DNA of 64,000 nt from Delphinapterus leucas (taxonomy: Eukaryota; Chordata; Mammalia; Artiodactyla; Monodontidae), in the NCBI RefSeq assembly GCF_002288925.2, contig NW_022098008.1, positions 2,044,814 through 2,108,813 of the forward strand. The letters are read 5' to 3'. The notes below the pieces were generated by a model. That model did not search any database. It saw only the letters and a list, made by a program, of their open reading frames with translations, and had not been told where the DNA came from. A program made the position numbers and the translations under genes. Every line of letters starts with the position of its first letter. Within the stretch, counting starts at the first letter, position 1. This document shows positions 1 to 10,280 of the stretch, in pieces.

Positions 1-104
1 GCCGGCCTGGCAAAGCCTGTGAATCACAGCAGGAGGCCGGGACCCCAAGCACTCCCAGGATGCCCTGCCGTCCTGGTGCTTTGTGGTAGTGTTTCATGTC
101 AGCC

Positions 105-205
105 CCCCTGCCCACAAGGTGCTGTCAACGACCCCATTTTACAGATGAGGAAACTGAGGCAGCAAGCGGTTAGGTAACCAGCTGGCCCCGCTGCCCCACT
201 CTCAG
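105..205 (-). repeat. MIR SINE fragment
   Basis: The stretch contains the familiar MIR core read on the reverse strand: cattttacagatgaggaaac, followed by ctgaggca and a degenerate ggttaggtaacc. MIR is an ancient tRNA-derived mammalian SINE. The copy is short and diverged. An L2 3' end sharing this motif is the alternative. Confidence 0.5.
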
Positions 206-1860
206 TGGTGAGCATCACTGTGGATTCAGGCAGATGTCGAGAGTCTTGGCGCCATCCTACTGCTCTCGCCCATCCCCTAGGGGGTGGGCGCCACCAAGAG
301 GGGGATTGGGGCCACTGAGGCTGGAAGGCTTGGGCCAGGGTCTACTCGAGTCCACCCTGTGCCTCACCCGGCTGTCACCTGAGTTCTCCAGGCATTTAGT
401 GTGACAAACCTCTGTCTTCCATCCTGAGAACTGGTTGGAGGCCTTGCCTATTTCTCAGCCTCAGCTCAGTGTATGGTGGAAACTAGACAGTCACCACTCA
501 CTCGTGCAGGACTGGCGGAAGGGTCACATCCTCTTTGGCCGCGCTCCTGTTTGATCCGCACAATCCCTACATGTAGGGGTCCGAACAAACCCTGAGCACA
601 AGGTGAGATGGTGAGGCTGAAATAGAAATATTTAGATGGTTGAAATCACCCCTATGGGTTCCTTGCTGGGTCTAGATGGTTTGCTCATTTTCACCCTCTG
701 CTGAAAGGGCACCTTTCCCACCACCAAGGCGGGCAGGCCCTCTGCTACTGAAAGTCTCCTGCCTACCCAAGGGCTGTGGCTCCTGGTCTCCTACAGCCCC
801 ACGGTCTCCCTGCCCGGCCCTGACCCTGGACTACCGGCCCGAAGACTGAACACAAGAGCCACTCCAGCCGCCTCTGAGGCCCGCCAGACACAGCAGGGTC
901 TACACTGTCGGAGGGCGGACACGCAGCCAACTCCAAGGAGCCTGAAGAAAGGAGGGCTTCTCGGGTCCCCCGGGCAGCTCCTCCTTTGAGACAACCCCGC
1001 GTCAGGGGTGTTCAGAGAAGAGAAGTGTCCAGCTGGCAGTCCACTCTCCCCTGACATGCAATGTGCTTGCTCGCGTACAGAGCGCTCCCTGTTTTGAGGA
1101 CACAGGGGAATTTCGATTCCCCTGTCATGTTCATCCTCAGACCTCCATCTCGCTGCTGGACGCTGGGAGACCAGAATATAAGCCCTCGGCCCCTTCTCTC
1201 CCAGAGCAGGAGACCGGAAACTCCAGTGCAGGGATATGAACAAAAGAGGGCAACTAGCTCCCCCGAATGGCTGGGAAATACCAGGGAGGTGACCTTGAAC
1301 CCTGTGCAGGACTGAAGCCGGAGATGGGTGGACACAGCCATGAGCCTGGAATGCGAGGGACAGGAGGGGACCCCCGTCTCCCACATGCGGAGAGTGGACC
1401 ATCCAGGAGGAAGAGACTCACCTCATGGGGGGGGGGTCTCCCCTCTGCAGCCTGAGGGCCGGTCTCTCCAGAGACAAACGCTGCTGCTCTAGAAAGCTTG
1501 TGAGTTATGACCAAAGGGAAGGAAGTGTAGAGTGAAAAGCACTAATTAGGGATCTCCTTCATGAAATGAGCACGTGTAACAAAGTAAAATGATCCCTTTC
1601 TGGTCTCCCCAGGGAGCTCCACAGGCCAGTTAGTGATGGGATGAGACTCCTTGATTCATGTACAAATGACATTCGGGGATGGATGGAGACAACGGTGCAC
1701 GTTGGTAGTTTAAACACACCTCCTTGGTTGCTGTTACGCTATGAATTCTGGGGAAAGTTTCCCTTCACTCTGGAAAGGCAAGCTTCAGGCCAATCTCCTG
1801 CTGGTATGTATCCCTGCAGTGCCACGTTTATCCATGCCGATCCTGGGTTGCTCTGGCGTA
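206..1860. other. Unique GC-rich non-coding DNA
   Basis: No recognisable gene, RNA or repeat. Open frames of up to about 200 codons exist on the minus strand (791-1402), but overlapping frames of similar length occur in other phases, as expected in GC-rich DNA. The composition is low-complexity (Pro, Ser, Arg, Gly) and no domain is recognisable. A run of ten G residues sits at about 1428-1437. Confidence 0.6.
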
Positions 1861-1861
1861 T

Positions 1862-2075
1862 GCTGTGTGTGCGTGTGTGTGTGTGTGTGTGTGCATGGTG
1901 TATATATGGGTGTGTTTGTATGCACGTGGGATGTTGTGTGTAGTGTATGTGTATATGCGTCGTATACAAGCGTGTGTGTGATGTGCATGTGTCATGTGTG
2001 TGTTGTGTGTGGGTCTGTGGGTGGATGTTAATGCATGTATGTGTGTGTGCATATGAGTATGTACGTGTGTGTCTT
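1862..2075. repeat. (TG)n microsatellite with long degenerate TG-rich flank
   Basis: A pure TG core at about 1864-1894 is followed by roughly 180 bp of interrupted TG/TATG/CATG sequence. Alternating purine-pyrimidine steps of this kind can adopt Z-DNA. Long open frames across it on both strands are a consequence of the repeat, not genes. Confidence 0.9.
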
Positions 2076-2264
2076 CCTTCAACATTTGTTCTTGGTCCCT
2101 CGACACTGAAGAAATATTGAAGAGTACAAACCTGGGGCACTAGTGAGACCAGATTTGAAACCAGGCACAACGAGAGGATGGAAATCATGGGACACTCGTG
2201 GTTATTTCAGCTAAAGTAAGTAAACACCCTTTTTAGGGGAGAAAACCCTTGTTTAGTGGCCAAG

Positions 2265-2400
2265 GTCATGAGCCCTGGTGTGAGAATCCTTAACCTTGAA
2301 ATCCAGCCCTGTCCTTACAGGCTCTGCCACACTGGAGAAGCTTCTAGATCAGAGAGCCAGCTCAGCTTCCTTGTTCGTGAAGGGTTGTACTGAGAGTTCA
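2265..2400 (+). repeat. Possible diverged MIR
   Basis: The order 'catgagccctggtgt...', 'ccttgaaatccagccctg', 'ggctctgccacactgg' follows the MIR 5' half (tgggctctggagtcaga ... cggctctgccacttac) on the plus strand. Many mismatches make this tentative. Confidence 0.35.
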
Positions 2401-3767
2401 CGGGCACATGACCCTTGATCACTGTCAGGGTGTGAAGCTGTGGTCGCTCCCTTTTAACCAGGTGAGTAAGGATCAGTGAGTCAGGTGGTGAAAACGGATG
2501 CTGGGTGGAGAGAAAGTGGGTAGGGGAGGCGGGTGCAGGTGGGAGATGGGGAAGGATGGCGGGTGCACCCAGCCTGCCGCAACTGCCCAGGACTGCAGGG
2601 CACCGGCTCCAGGCCCAGCCCCCAGCTCCTAATCACAGGGATGCTGTACCTGAGGGTGGTGGACAGGCCGGCAAGGGCATCCAGTGACTCACAAGTCTCC
2701 GTTGATTAAAATCCCTGATTTCTCTTGACACGATTCCTTTCACACCTGTTTCATTTAGCTGGATTTGGGATTCTAGATTTGGACTATTTTCTCACTTGAC
2801 CCTAAACATTAGTGATTGTGTTACCCTTTCTGTGGAAATCATGTTACTAATTCTTTGGTTTTTTTTGGAGAATCTTGGAGCCTTTGTACAATGATTCCTG
2901 TCTCTCCAGACTCCTTGGAAGGCAATAAAAAACATGCTCTAGAAGAATCACTTTACTCTGCCCTGAAATCAAACCATTTTGGGGGTGGGAGGGAGGCTGT
3001 TTAAGCTGCTGGGTAGAGAGCTGGGCACACTATCCCGCTGCCGCTGTGAGTGAGGCAGGTTGTTTCTGGGAGGCAGTTAACCGGCAGGAAAGGGTCCAGC
3101 CTGGGCTTTCCTCTCGAAGAAAGCTCTGTGCAGACTTTATGGCCACATCAGTCAGGCCCTTGGCTTCACATCCCAGGGGAGAGAGGACCCTTCACGGCCA
3201 CCTTTCCTGGGCATCAGCTCAGAACTGGAAGAGGGCAGAGGGCAGAGGGCGGAGGGCAGGCTGTGGGCAGGGATCCATGCGGGTGAAGCCCCTGGGGGTG
3301 GGGCTTTTCCCTGTAGCCCCATCGGGAGGAGCTGGATTCCAGCACCTGAAGAATGACTGTGGCACCACGTGCTGTGTTCTGTGGTTACCACATCCCTGTG
3401 CCCATACACATGGCTATGGGTGACAGCACAAATGGAAGGGCATCAACGCGGAAATATCAGCAAGTCACCCAGGGCAAACACGCTCAGTGAGTACAGGACG
3501 CGACGCGACATGCAGAATGCCTTCCTGGGTCTCGGCGCCCTCGTTTTCAGATTTTGTTACTAAATCCATACGTAAGGCGTTTAAACTTCACCCTTCTTGT
3601 GCACAAGACAGGCCTCAAGGACGAGGGAAAAGACTGATGGGAAGGGAAGTGTGAGTGTCATGTTGTGACACTTATGTCACCTTTTAAATACCTTATGGTT
3701 TGGATCCATAAGTGATCAGAGCGTGGCTATAACTGCATCCAGAGGAAGCTGGAATTCAGGGAGCTTG
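2401..3767. other. Unique non-coding DNA
   Basis: No gene or repeat recognised apart from the G-rich tandem listed separately. The open frames here (for example 3046-3423) have no recognisable domain and overlap equally long frames in other phases. Confidence 0.55.
3233..3271 (+). repeat. GGGCAGA heptamer tandem, G-quadruplex-capable
   Basis: GGG runs recur every seven bases (GGGCAGA, GGGCAGA, GGGCGGA, GGGCAGG) and are followed by further GGG runs. Four or more GGG tracts with four-base loops fit the usual G-quadruplex pattern on the plus strand. Confidence 0.6.
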
Positions 3768-4138
3768 CATGCACACACAGGTATGCACACACGCAGTGCA
3801 CATGGGTACCCATGCATGTGTACCCATGCACACACATACATGTGCATACTCACGTGCATGCGACACACACATGGACACGCACACAATGCACACATACACA
3901 TGCACACGTGCACACAATGCACACACTCAGTACACACAAATGCACGTGCATACTCACATGCGCACACATGCAATGCCCGTATATGGACACATGCATATGT
4001 ACACACACAATGCACACACATACATGCTCACATGCACATGCAATGCACACGCACAATGCCTACACATGGACATATGCACACACACAGTGCACACATGTGC
4101 ACACACATACATGTTCATACTCACATGCACACACAATA
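3768..4138. repeat. Degenerate CA/CATGCACA repeat array
   Basis: About 370 bp built from variants of ACACACATGCAC, ACATGCACAC and similar units. It is almost entirely alternating purine and pyrimidine, so it is Z-DNA-prone. It differs from a simple CA microsatellite in that TG dinucleotides punctuate the CA runs. Long open frames on both strands are repeat artefacts. Confidence 0.9.
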
Positions 4139-4574
4139 TGTATCCTTGCTGAGAATGGAGCCCAGATTCCCCACCCCATGCTCCTGGTTCTCTGGAAGGG
4201 GTGATCCCCACCACCACACCATTGCCTCATGTTTGAAATTTTCCATGAGTTCAGACACTAGATCGATCATCACCATCACATTAACCTGTTACTAATGGGC
4301 TGAGGGGTGGAGAGAGCGATGTGTCTCTGGGCCCCACTGGGCATGAATGGTGACCTGCGCTCGGATGTACACGAGCCCCAGGGGCAGAACCCACTCAGCC
4401 CACCTCTGCACTTACCACCTGAGGCTAGTTCCCTGGGCTGACACTAGCTGGGGCTGAGGTGTTCCCATGTTGACAACATGAACAGCCACTCGCCAAGTTA
4501 AGACTTTATAAAACATGGTTCCTTCTAACAGGCCATGCACAGTATTTAAAATTCAAGATGTCCACCAATTATTT
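4139..4574. other. Unique non-coding DNA
   Basis: No gene, RNA or repeat seen between the CA array and the CHR SINE. Confidence 0.5.
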
Positions 4575-4588
4575 AAAAGCTCCCTAGC

Positions 4589-4839
4589 GGGCTTCCCTGG
4601 TGGCGCAGTGGTTGGGGGTCTGCCTGCCGATGCAGGGGACACTGGTTCGTGCCCCGGTCCGGGAAGATCCCACACGCTGCGGAGTGGCTGGGCCCGTGAT
4701 CCATGGCCGCTGAGGCTGTGCGTCCGGAGCCTGTGCTCCTCAACGGCAGCGGCCACGACAGTGAGAGGCCCGCGTACCGCAAAAAAAAAAAAAAAAAGAA
4801 CCTGTTGTATAAAATAAATAAATAAATAAATAAATAATA
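4589..4839 (+). mobile_element. CHR SINE (short type)
   Basis: The element starts gggcttccctggtggcgcag and keeps both Pol III boxes of its tRNA-Glu-like head (A box tggcgcagtgg; B box ggttcgtgcccc). The body ends in ...gcccgcgtaccgc, then an A-rich tail that drifts into (AAAT)n. It is flanked by a perfect 14-bp target-site duplication, aaaagctccctagc, at 4575-4588 and 4840-4853, so both ends are intact. CHR SINEs are retroposons moved by L1 machinery and typical of cetaceans, hippos and ruminants; this short form fits whales. Confidence 0.96.
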
Positions 4840-4853
4840 AAAAGCTCCCTAGC

Positions 4854-5711
4854 AATGCAGTAATCAGGAAAGAATTACCCTAAAATCATAAGGAGGTGTC
4901 CCCCCTCTGCAGTGAGAGGATCCCAGAATGTCCTTCATGGCTGGAGCTGCCTCCCGGCACACCTGGCTCCAGGGCAAGCAGCCTCTCTCTCTCACGCAGG
5001 GGATGCGTCCTCCTGCCCTCAGGGTCATTTCTGAGTTGGAGTTTGAGGGGAAGATCAGCCCCATTCCTTTCCATTGGAGGCTGGAAGGCCTCAGAGGTGT
5101 CTCCCCCGTCTCCCCGCACCACCTCCTCAGGCCCCGCCTGCCTGCACGGTCCCCTCGGATTGCACATGTCCTGTCTGTGATCTTTCCACCCCTGCACATC
5201 CAGCCAGGTTTTTGCCTGTCATGGGTGATGGAGGGACAGGGCTGGGATGGGTGTCAGGATGCGGGTCCCAAACATGACCCCACCCTCCCCAGGCCGGCAG
5301 CCTCATCTCGTTTGGGGCTCTACTGCCCAGGGACTCCATTTGGTTCTGGGAGCCGGGAGCAGACGGTGAGGGCAGGGCGACCTGGGAACACGGGCAGCTG
5401 AGCAGGCAGGAGAGGCTCCTCGCTTAGAACTGAAGCAGCTTGAATTGAACCTCGAGACCACACTGCAAAAGACTCCTTTCAGCGCTGGCTTCTTAGCCAG
5501 CAAAAGAGGGACGTACCCCTTGTTGTGCACCTCCACGCGGGAGCAGGAGCCTGTAGAGAGGGAGATTTCTGAGGTGAGAGTTTCAAGTGTCCAAATTCAC
5601 CTGTTAGGGGAAGCGGTATTGTTCCATTACTATTTCTTATCATTAAGTTCACATGTGGGGGGCAGGGGTCGGGGTAGTAGTGTTTACTAGTAAGCTTATA
5701 ATTAAGTATAG
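4854..5711. other. Unique GC-rich non-coding DNA
   Basis: No recognisable gene or repeat. Open frames of about 110 to 157 codons occur on both strands at 4864-5401, which argues against any of them being real. Confidence 0.5.
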
Positions 5712-6085
5712 TTTGCTCAGGCTGTCATAACAAAATACCATGGCTGGGACGGCTTAAACAACAGACATTTATTGTCTCACAGTCTGGAAGCTGGATGTCC
5801 AAGACTCAGGTGTCGGCAGGGCTGGTCCTCTTGAAGCCTCTCTCCTTGGCATGTAGACGGTCATCTCCTCCCCGTGTCCTCATGTGGCCACTCCTCCCTG
5901 CTGGTGTGTCCTGATCTCATCTCTTATAAGGACACCAGCCCTATGGGGTTAGTGCTACCCTAATAGCCTCATGTAAATGTAATCACCTCTTTAAAGACCT
6001 TGTCTTCAAATATGGTCACATTCAAAGGTACTGGGGGTTGGGACTTCAATGTAGGAATCCGGGGGTCACAACACAGCCCATAATA
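5712..6085 (-). mobile_element. MaLR solo LTR (MLT1-type)
   Basis: On the minus strand the segment follows the MLT1 LTR order: an opening like tattatgggctgtgttgtg with cccccggattc, then caacccccagtacctttgaa, ccttataagaga, gccacatgaggacac, ccagcttccagactgtgaga, and an end near ggtattttgttatgacagcc. No internal retroviral sequence is present, so it is a solo LTR. It is an old, non-coding mammalian element. Confidence 0.85.
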
Positions 6086-6589
6086 GAGCCCGATACACAC
6101 TTGTGACTGTGAGTTCACATCTCCTTGGGGTGAAAGGCCAGGGTCCTGTGTGCTTGGTAGCTAACGGACTCAATAAATGTTTGCATGAATTTATGAAAGC
6201 GATTTTGCTGCAATCAACATTGTAAGATTTGACCAGCATCTGATGTAATTTCCCTGCTTCTGTGAGGGTTTTTTCCCCATTTTTTAATGCTGTGGTCATA
6301 GTTGTTTAATCTTCTCCAACTGCCCTTACCTGGCCACTTCTTGAATTTTGTGTGTGTGTTAAACCCTAAGAACAAGGGTTCGATGAAACGTCCCTGGTAT
6401 TTTCCGAAGGGAGAGGCCCTGTTGGCGTGCTTCTGATCCTTTGAACCCTCTCGTTCCAGGTCCCCCTACCTTGTTAAGAGAATATCTCCCCTGGTTTTAA
6501 TCAAGTGGGGCGTTTGCACACAGGTCTGCTTCCTGCCACCCGTGTTGACTTCCCTCTCCCCAGCTTCGTTTGAGCGCAGTGGCACTAAC
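6086..6589. other. Unique non-coding DNA
   Basis: Nothing recognised. It bridges the MLT1 LTR and the conserved-looking block that follows. Confidence 0.45.
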
Positions 6590-7050
6590 TCATAAAATTA
6601 ATTCCCTTTTCGCGGGTTTGTCAGAAATGAAGATTGTCCTGACCCCTGGTTGAACTCATCAGCTGAAATGAAGTTGTTCACTGAACTGGAGAAGACAAAG
6701 CTCGGTTCCGAGAGATTAATCGGCTCCATCAGCCCTTGGAGGAGACCCGGCCACGGCCCGTCACGCCGACCCTGGACAGCTCCAGTCCCGCACAAATGAA
6801 AGCCATCACTCCCGGCCAGGAAGATACTAAATTATAGGCTTTTAAATTTAATTTTCAGTTTACTTGTGTTTTCGATTAGCGTGCCATGTCTCATGAAGAC
6901 GGTGCTACTTTTGAGAAGCAAACACCTCCCCTTGTAGCCTGGGAGGCCCTGGTTATTGAAAGGCAAGATCCACCTGAGATCTGTCAGCACGTGAATAGCA
7001 AACTATTTTCTTCATCCCCAAATCAATAACAGCCTTGGCAATAAAAAGTC
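6590..7050. promoter_or_regulatory. Candidate conserved non-coding element
   Basis: Repeat-free and complex in composition, with many retained CpGs and clustered homeodomain-like sites. These include the palindromic gattaatc at 6714-6721 and a taaattta-rich stretch near 6840-6855. A CACGTG E-box lies at 6988-6993. There is no open frame of note. The enhancer interpretation rests on composition alone; conservation was not tested. Confidence 0.25.
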
Positions 7051-7999
7051 GCCCTAGGCCTGGGGCCACAGGATTTCTCGACAGGCTCCTAAAACCATCC
7101 TCAGGTCACCGGAGGCCTGTGGATGGCCGTCCACTTTCTGTTCATTACTGCGAGGCGGTAGGAAAGCTCAGGGCTGATGACCTGTCACCAGCTGGGAAGC
7201 GCTGCCCCTCTTATCCTCCTGGGACCGCAGCTGTGCACGCACCGAACGGACTTTCTCCTGGTCCCAAGAGCAGACATTAGAATTGCCACTGCTTGGAGAC
7301 TTCGAAGGGTGGGTGACGGTCCTCTCTGTCCTGTCCTGCCTTGCATTATTCCAGGTGTAGGTTCACACATAACCAGCCCCCATTTCTACTGAAGACAAGC
7401 TTTGGAGAAACCCGAGTTAGCATCTAGACCTGACGGGCCCCACGGGGAGACCCCACAATCCCCTCCCCTGTGTCGGACGCTCTCCCTGGCTGGAGCCCAT
7501 GCCGGCCTCGCCCTCAGCCCCCAACAAAGCAGAGATCTTCCTCGTCCACTGCCTCTGCCGCCTTCCCCACCCTCCTTGCTCCCAGGAGGGGCCATTCCTG
7601 GCACGACTCCCGTGGCATTTCCCGACAGTGTCCCAGCCGCTCTTAAACCCACAAACCACATCTGCTGGTCTGCAGCCCTACCTCGCTTTAGATAAGGGCT
7701 CCCTTAGGTTGTAAGATGACAAAGGACAAAGACAAAATAAACTTCAAAGAAAAGAAAGTGTAGAAAAACTCTAAATAGCGTTCTCACCTAGTCTACAAAA
7801 ATCAACGTTAATCTTGGTCTTTTCACCTTCCTTTACATTTCTACAGCACTTCCCTTCATTCCTCCCTTCCTTCCTTCCAGAGACTCTTATAAAATTGAGC
7901 ACAAAGGGAACACAAAAGAATGTATTTGCGTCTCCCCCAGTTCAAGTTTCCTTTGCCCTGACCCAAAGGTCTGGACACGGAGAGAATGCTCTAGACCAC
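7051..7999. other. Unique non-coding DNA
   Basis: GC-rich between 7380 and 7690 with scattered CpGs but no clear island, and an AT-richer right part. Frames of 60 to 97 codons occur on both strands with no recognisable product. Confidence 0.5.
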
Positions 8000-8275
8000 G
8001 GCCAGCACACTTGTATGATGCAGAGCCAGAGTGTAAGTATTTCAGGCTTTTGGCCACACGGTAGTGGAAGCAGCCCTTCACCGAGAGCAGCATGTACCAT
8101 AAATCTCGGCGACCACCGAATGTGGACTTCAGACTGCTTTCACGTGCTACAAAACGTGGTCATTCTTTTCTTTTTTCTCCCCACAATTTGAAAATGACAA
8201 GACATTCCTAATTTGGGGCTGCACAAAAGTCGGCAGGGGCTGGATCTGGCCCCTGGGCTGTCATGTGCAGACGGG
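8000..8275 (+). mobile_element. Probable non-autonomous DNA transposon (hAT-Charlie/MER type)
   Basis: The order gtaagtatttcaggctttt, ggccacacggt..., and later ggcaggggctggatctggcccctgggc resembles a common mammalian MER element with 'tttaggctttgcgggccacatgg ... ccagatttggcccgcgggcc'. Ends and subfamily could not be fixed. It is old and non-coding. Confidence 0.5.
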
Positions 8276-9998
8276 GTGTTGTGGGAGCCCCCCAGTGTTG
8301 GCTGCGGGGTCTCACCCCAGCTCCAGGAGTCCCACCTCCTCTTGCTTTCTGCCAGCCACAGCCAAGGAGCAGAGGGGCCACGCAGCCTGACTCAGCCCTC
8401 AAGTCTCCCCTTTAGGACGTCTGGGTGGCTGAGCATCTTCATTTCCCAGGCTCCTGGGCCGCGGGCACTGCTGGTCCCAGCACCAGCCTTAGGCAGAGTG
8501 ATCAGGTTCATTGACCGGGGCTGTGTCTGCTCCCTCTTAGAAGAAATGGGGTTCGGTAGCTCAGAGATAAGGAGCAGCTCCCGAAGAATGAACGAATGAG
8601 GGGGTGAGTCAGCCCTGCACCAGCCCTGGCTTCACTCACTCGCCTGCTCTGTGAGCAACGAGGGCTCTGCAGACACTGCCTGACCTGGGATGCAGCCTGG
8701 ATCTGCTCTGGGTGACACTCCTCCTGAAAGGCCGGGGCCCGTCTGTCTCCCTGCTGCGCTGTGCTCTGACACCACGACTCGAGCGCCTTTCCAGGGTAAA
8801 TCCCCCATGTCACCCGCTTGCCTTAACACTGGCGGATCCAGGCCCCGTTTTCTCATCTCCATCTCTCTGCCTGGAACACTCGAGCATCCCCTCGGCCCCA
8901 TGCTCTCCGCCAGCCTGAATCCCTGGAAATCTGTGCCCAGGTAAGAAACAGGATCTGTAGCAGGTGGGACATTTGCAGTACAGTCAGGAGGAAGGGGAAG
9001 AGAGACACAGAACTGAGGCTGCTTCGGAGACAAAGAAACGAGTGCAAAGTCGGGGGAGGCTTTGCCCCAACAGGCCCGGGGCTGTGGCTGTGAGCACTGA
9101 ATGCCCCAGGAAACCCCGCTGTTCCAGGCCAGCCCCCTGCTTCCCCTCTTGTGTCTGGGTGCTGTCTGCACAGCCCATAAGGCCCTGTGTCCCTGCTTGC
9201 CCCAGCTTTTAGTGAACGCAGCACCTAATTTAGTGCATTATTTGATTTTCGTCTCACCTTAGCAGGACAGGAAACCCTGAGTTCTCATGCTGAGTTGTGC
9301 CTCAGAAGGCCGGCCCTCCTCCATCCTGTTCAGCCACCAGGTCCGGGTGCCGAGACAGCCTGCGTCCCCCCTACTGTGAGGCTAGCTGGCAGGCGGGGGC
9401 CACCAGCAAAGAGATGACCCCAAATCAGCCTTTTCTGGAGGTAATTTGATGCTTGATAATTTTTTAGAAAGCGTGTTTGAGCAGCCTTGGAAAATCAGAA
9501 CCTTGTGGGGTGCTCTTCTCACTTTGTGTTTGTGGCCTCTGGGAGGACGGAGGGGCTCAGCTTCTGCCTTCCACTAAGCAGTGATTGAAATGTGCCCCTG
9601 CCGCTCTCTTTCTTGGTCTGTCATGAGATGTGTCTCTGCCCAGGATCATGACCACACGGGCCTCATGTGGAGGTAGAGGCCGGAGAGTTCTCACACCTGG
9701 CGGCGTGCACCCTGGAGATGGCTTGGTAGCATCTCAACCAGCAGGTTGAACATGAAGAACAACCCAAGTGGGTGTTTCCTGCTAATCGTGCCTGGGGCTG
9801 GGGCTGGTCTCCATCCTGTGATCACTCCAACTCGGTCTGCCTGGGATCCTGGGAGGCTTCCAGAAACTCAGGTGAACTGATGGACTTAAGAAGAGAGTCA
9901 GCCCTCAGCAGGAGTGAGTGTGGTCCCTGGAAGCAAGGGAAGTATTTGTCCGACAAAAGTGCAGGGGTTCCAGGAACCACTTTCCACTCCACGTGGCT
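8276..9998. other. Unique GC-rich non-coding DNA
   Basis: The longest frame is 179 codons on the minus strand (8632-9171), overlapped by frames of 60 to 123 codons in other phases. No domain, signal peptide or splice context is convincing. No repeats recognised. Confidence 0.5.
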
Positions 9999-10280
9999 GC
10001 TATGTGCTGCATCGTGTCTCCCTCCAATCCTGTGTTGGAGCCCTACCCCCAGCACCTCGGGATGGATGGTGTGGAGATGGACCTTAAGAAGGCAGTGAGG
10101 CTAAAAGGAAGTCACCAGGGTGGGTCCCAATCCTACAGGGCTGGTATCTTTGTGAGCAGAGAAGGTGAGGACACAGACACACAGAGCGGGACAGCCACGT
10201 GAGGACAGGAGAAGCCAGCCCTGCTAGCATGTTGATCTCGGAATTCCAGCCTCCAGACGGTGACAAATGCATTTCTGTCA
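9999..10280 (+). mobile_element. MaLR LTR fragment (MLT1-type)
   Basis: Plus-strand order typical of MLT1: gctgcatcgtgtctccctcc, ggagccctacccccagcacc, gatggatggtgtggagatgg, then gtcaccagggtgggtcccaat, ggtatctttgtgagcagaga and gaattccagcctccagacgg. The terminal part after 'tcca...' is lost or unrecognisable, so the copy is truncated at its 3' end. Confidence 0.75.

Noticed and set aside
791..1402. 203-codon minus-strand open frame
   Set aside because: Overlapped by equally plausible frames on both strands; no domain; GC-rich composition explains the length.
3716..4295. Long His/Thr/Met-rich and Cys/Val-rich frames on both strands
   Set aside because: They translate the CA/TG repeat array; the same holds for 1739-2188.
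4589..4665. tRNA-like sequence with A and B boxes
   Set aside because: It is the tRNA-Glu-derived head of a CHR SINE, lacking a folded acceptor stem and followed by the SINE body and tail; not a tRNA gene.
4515..4855. About 100-codon frames (GLPADAGDTGSCPGPG-type peptides) here and at the other CHR SINE copies
   Set aside because: Identical peptides recur wherever a CHR SINE sits; they are translations of the SINE body.
8632..9171. 179-codon minus-strand open frame
   Set aside because: No recognisable product, competing frames in all phases, no conservation evidence available.
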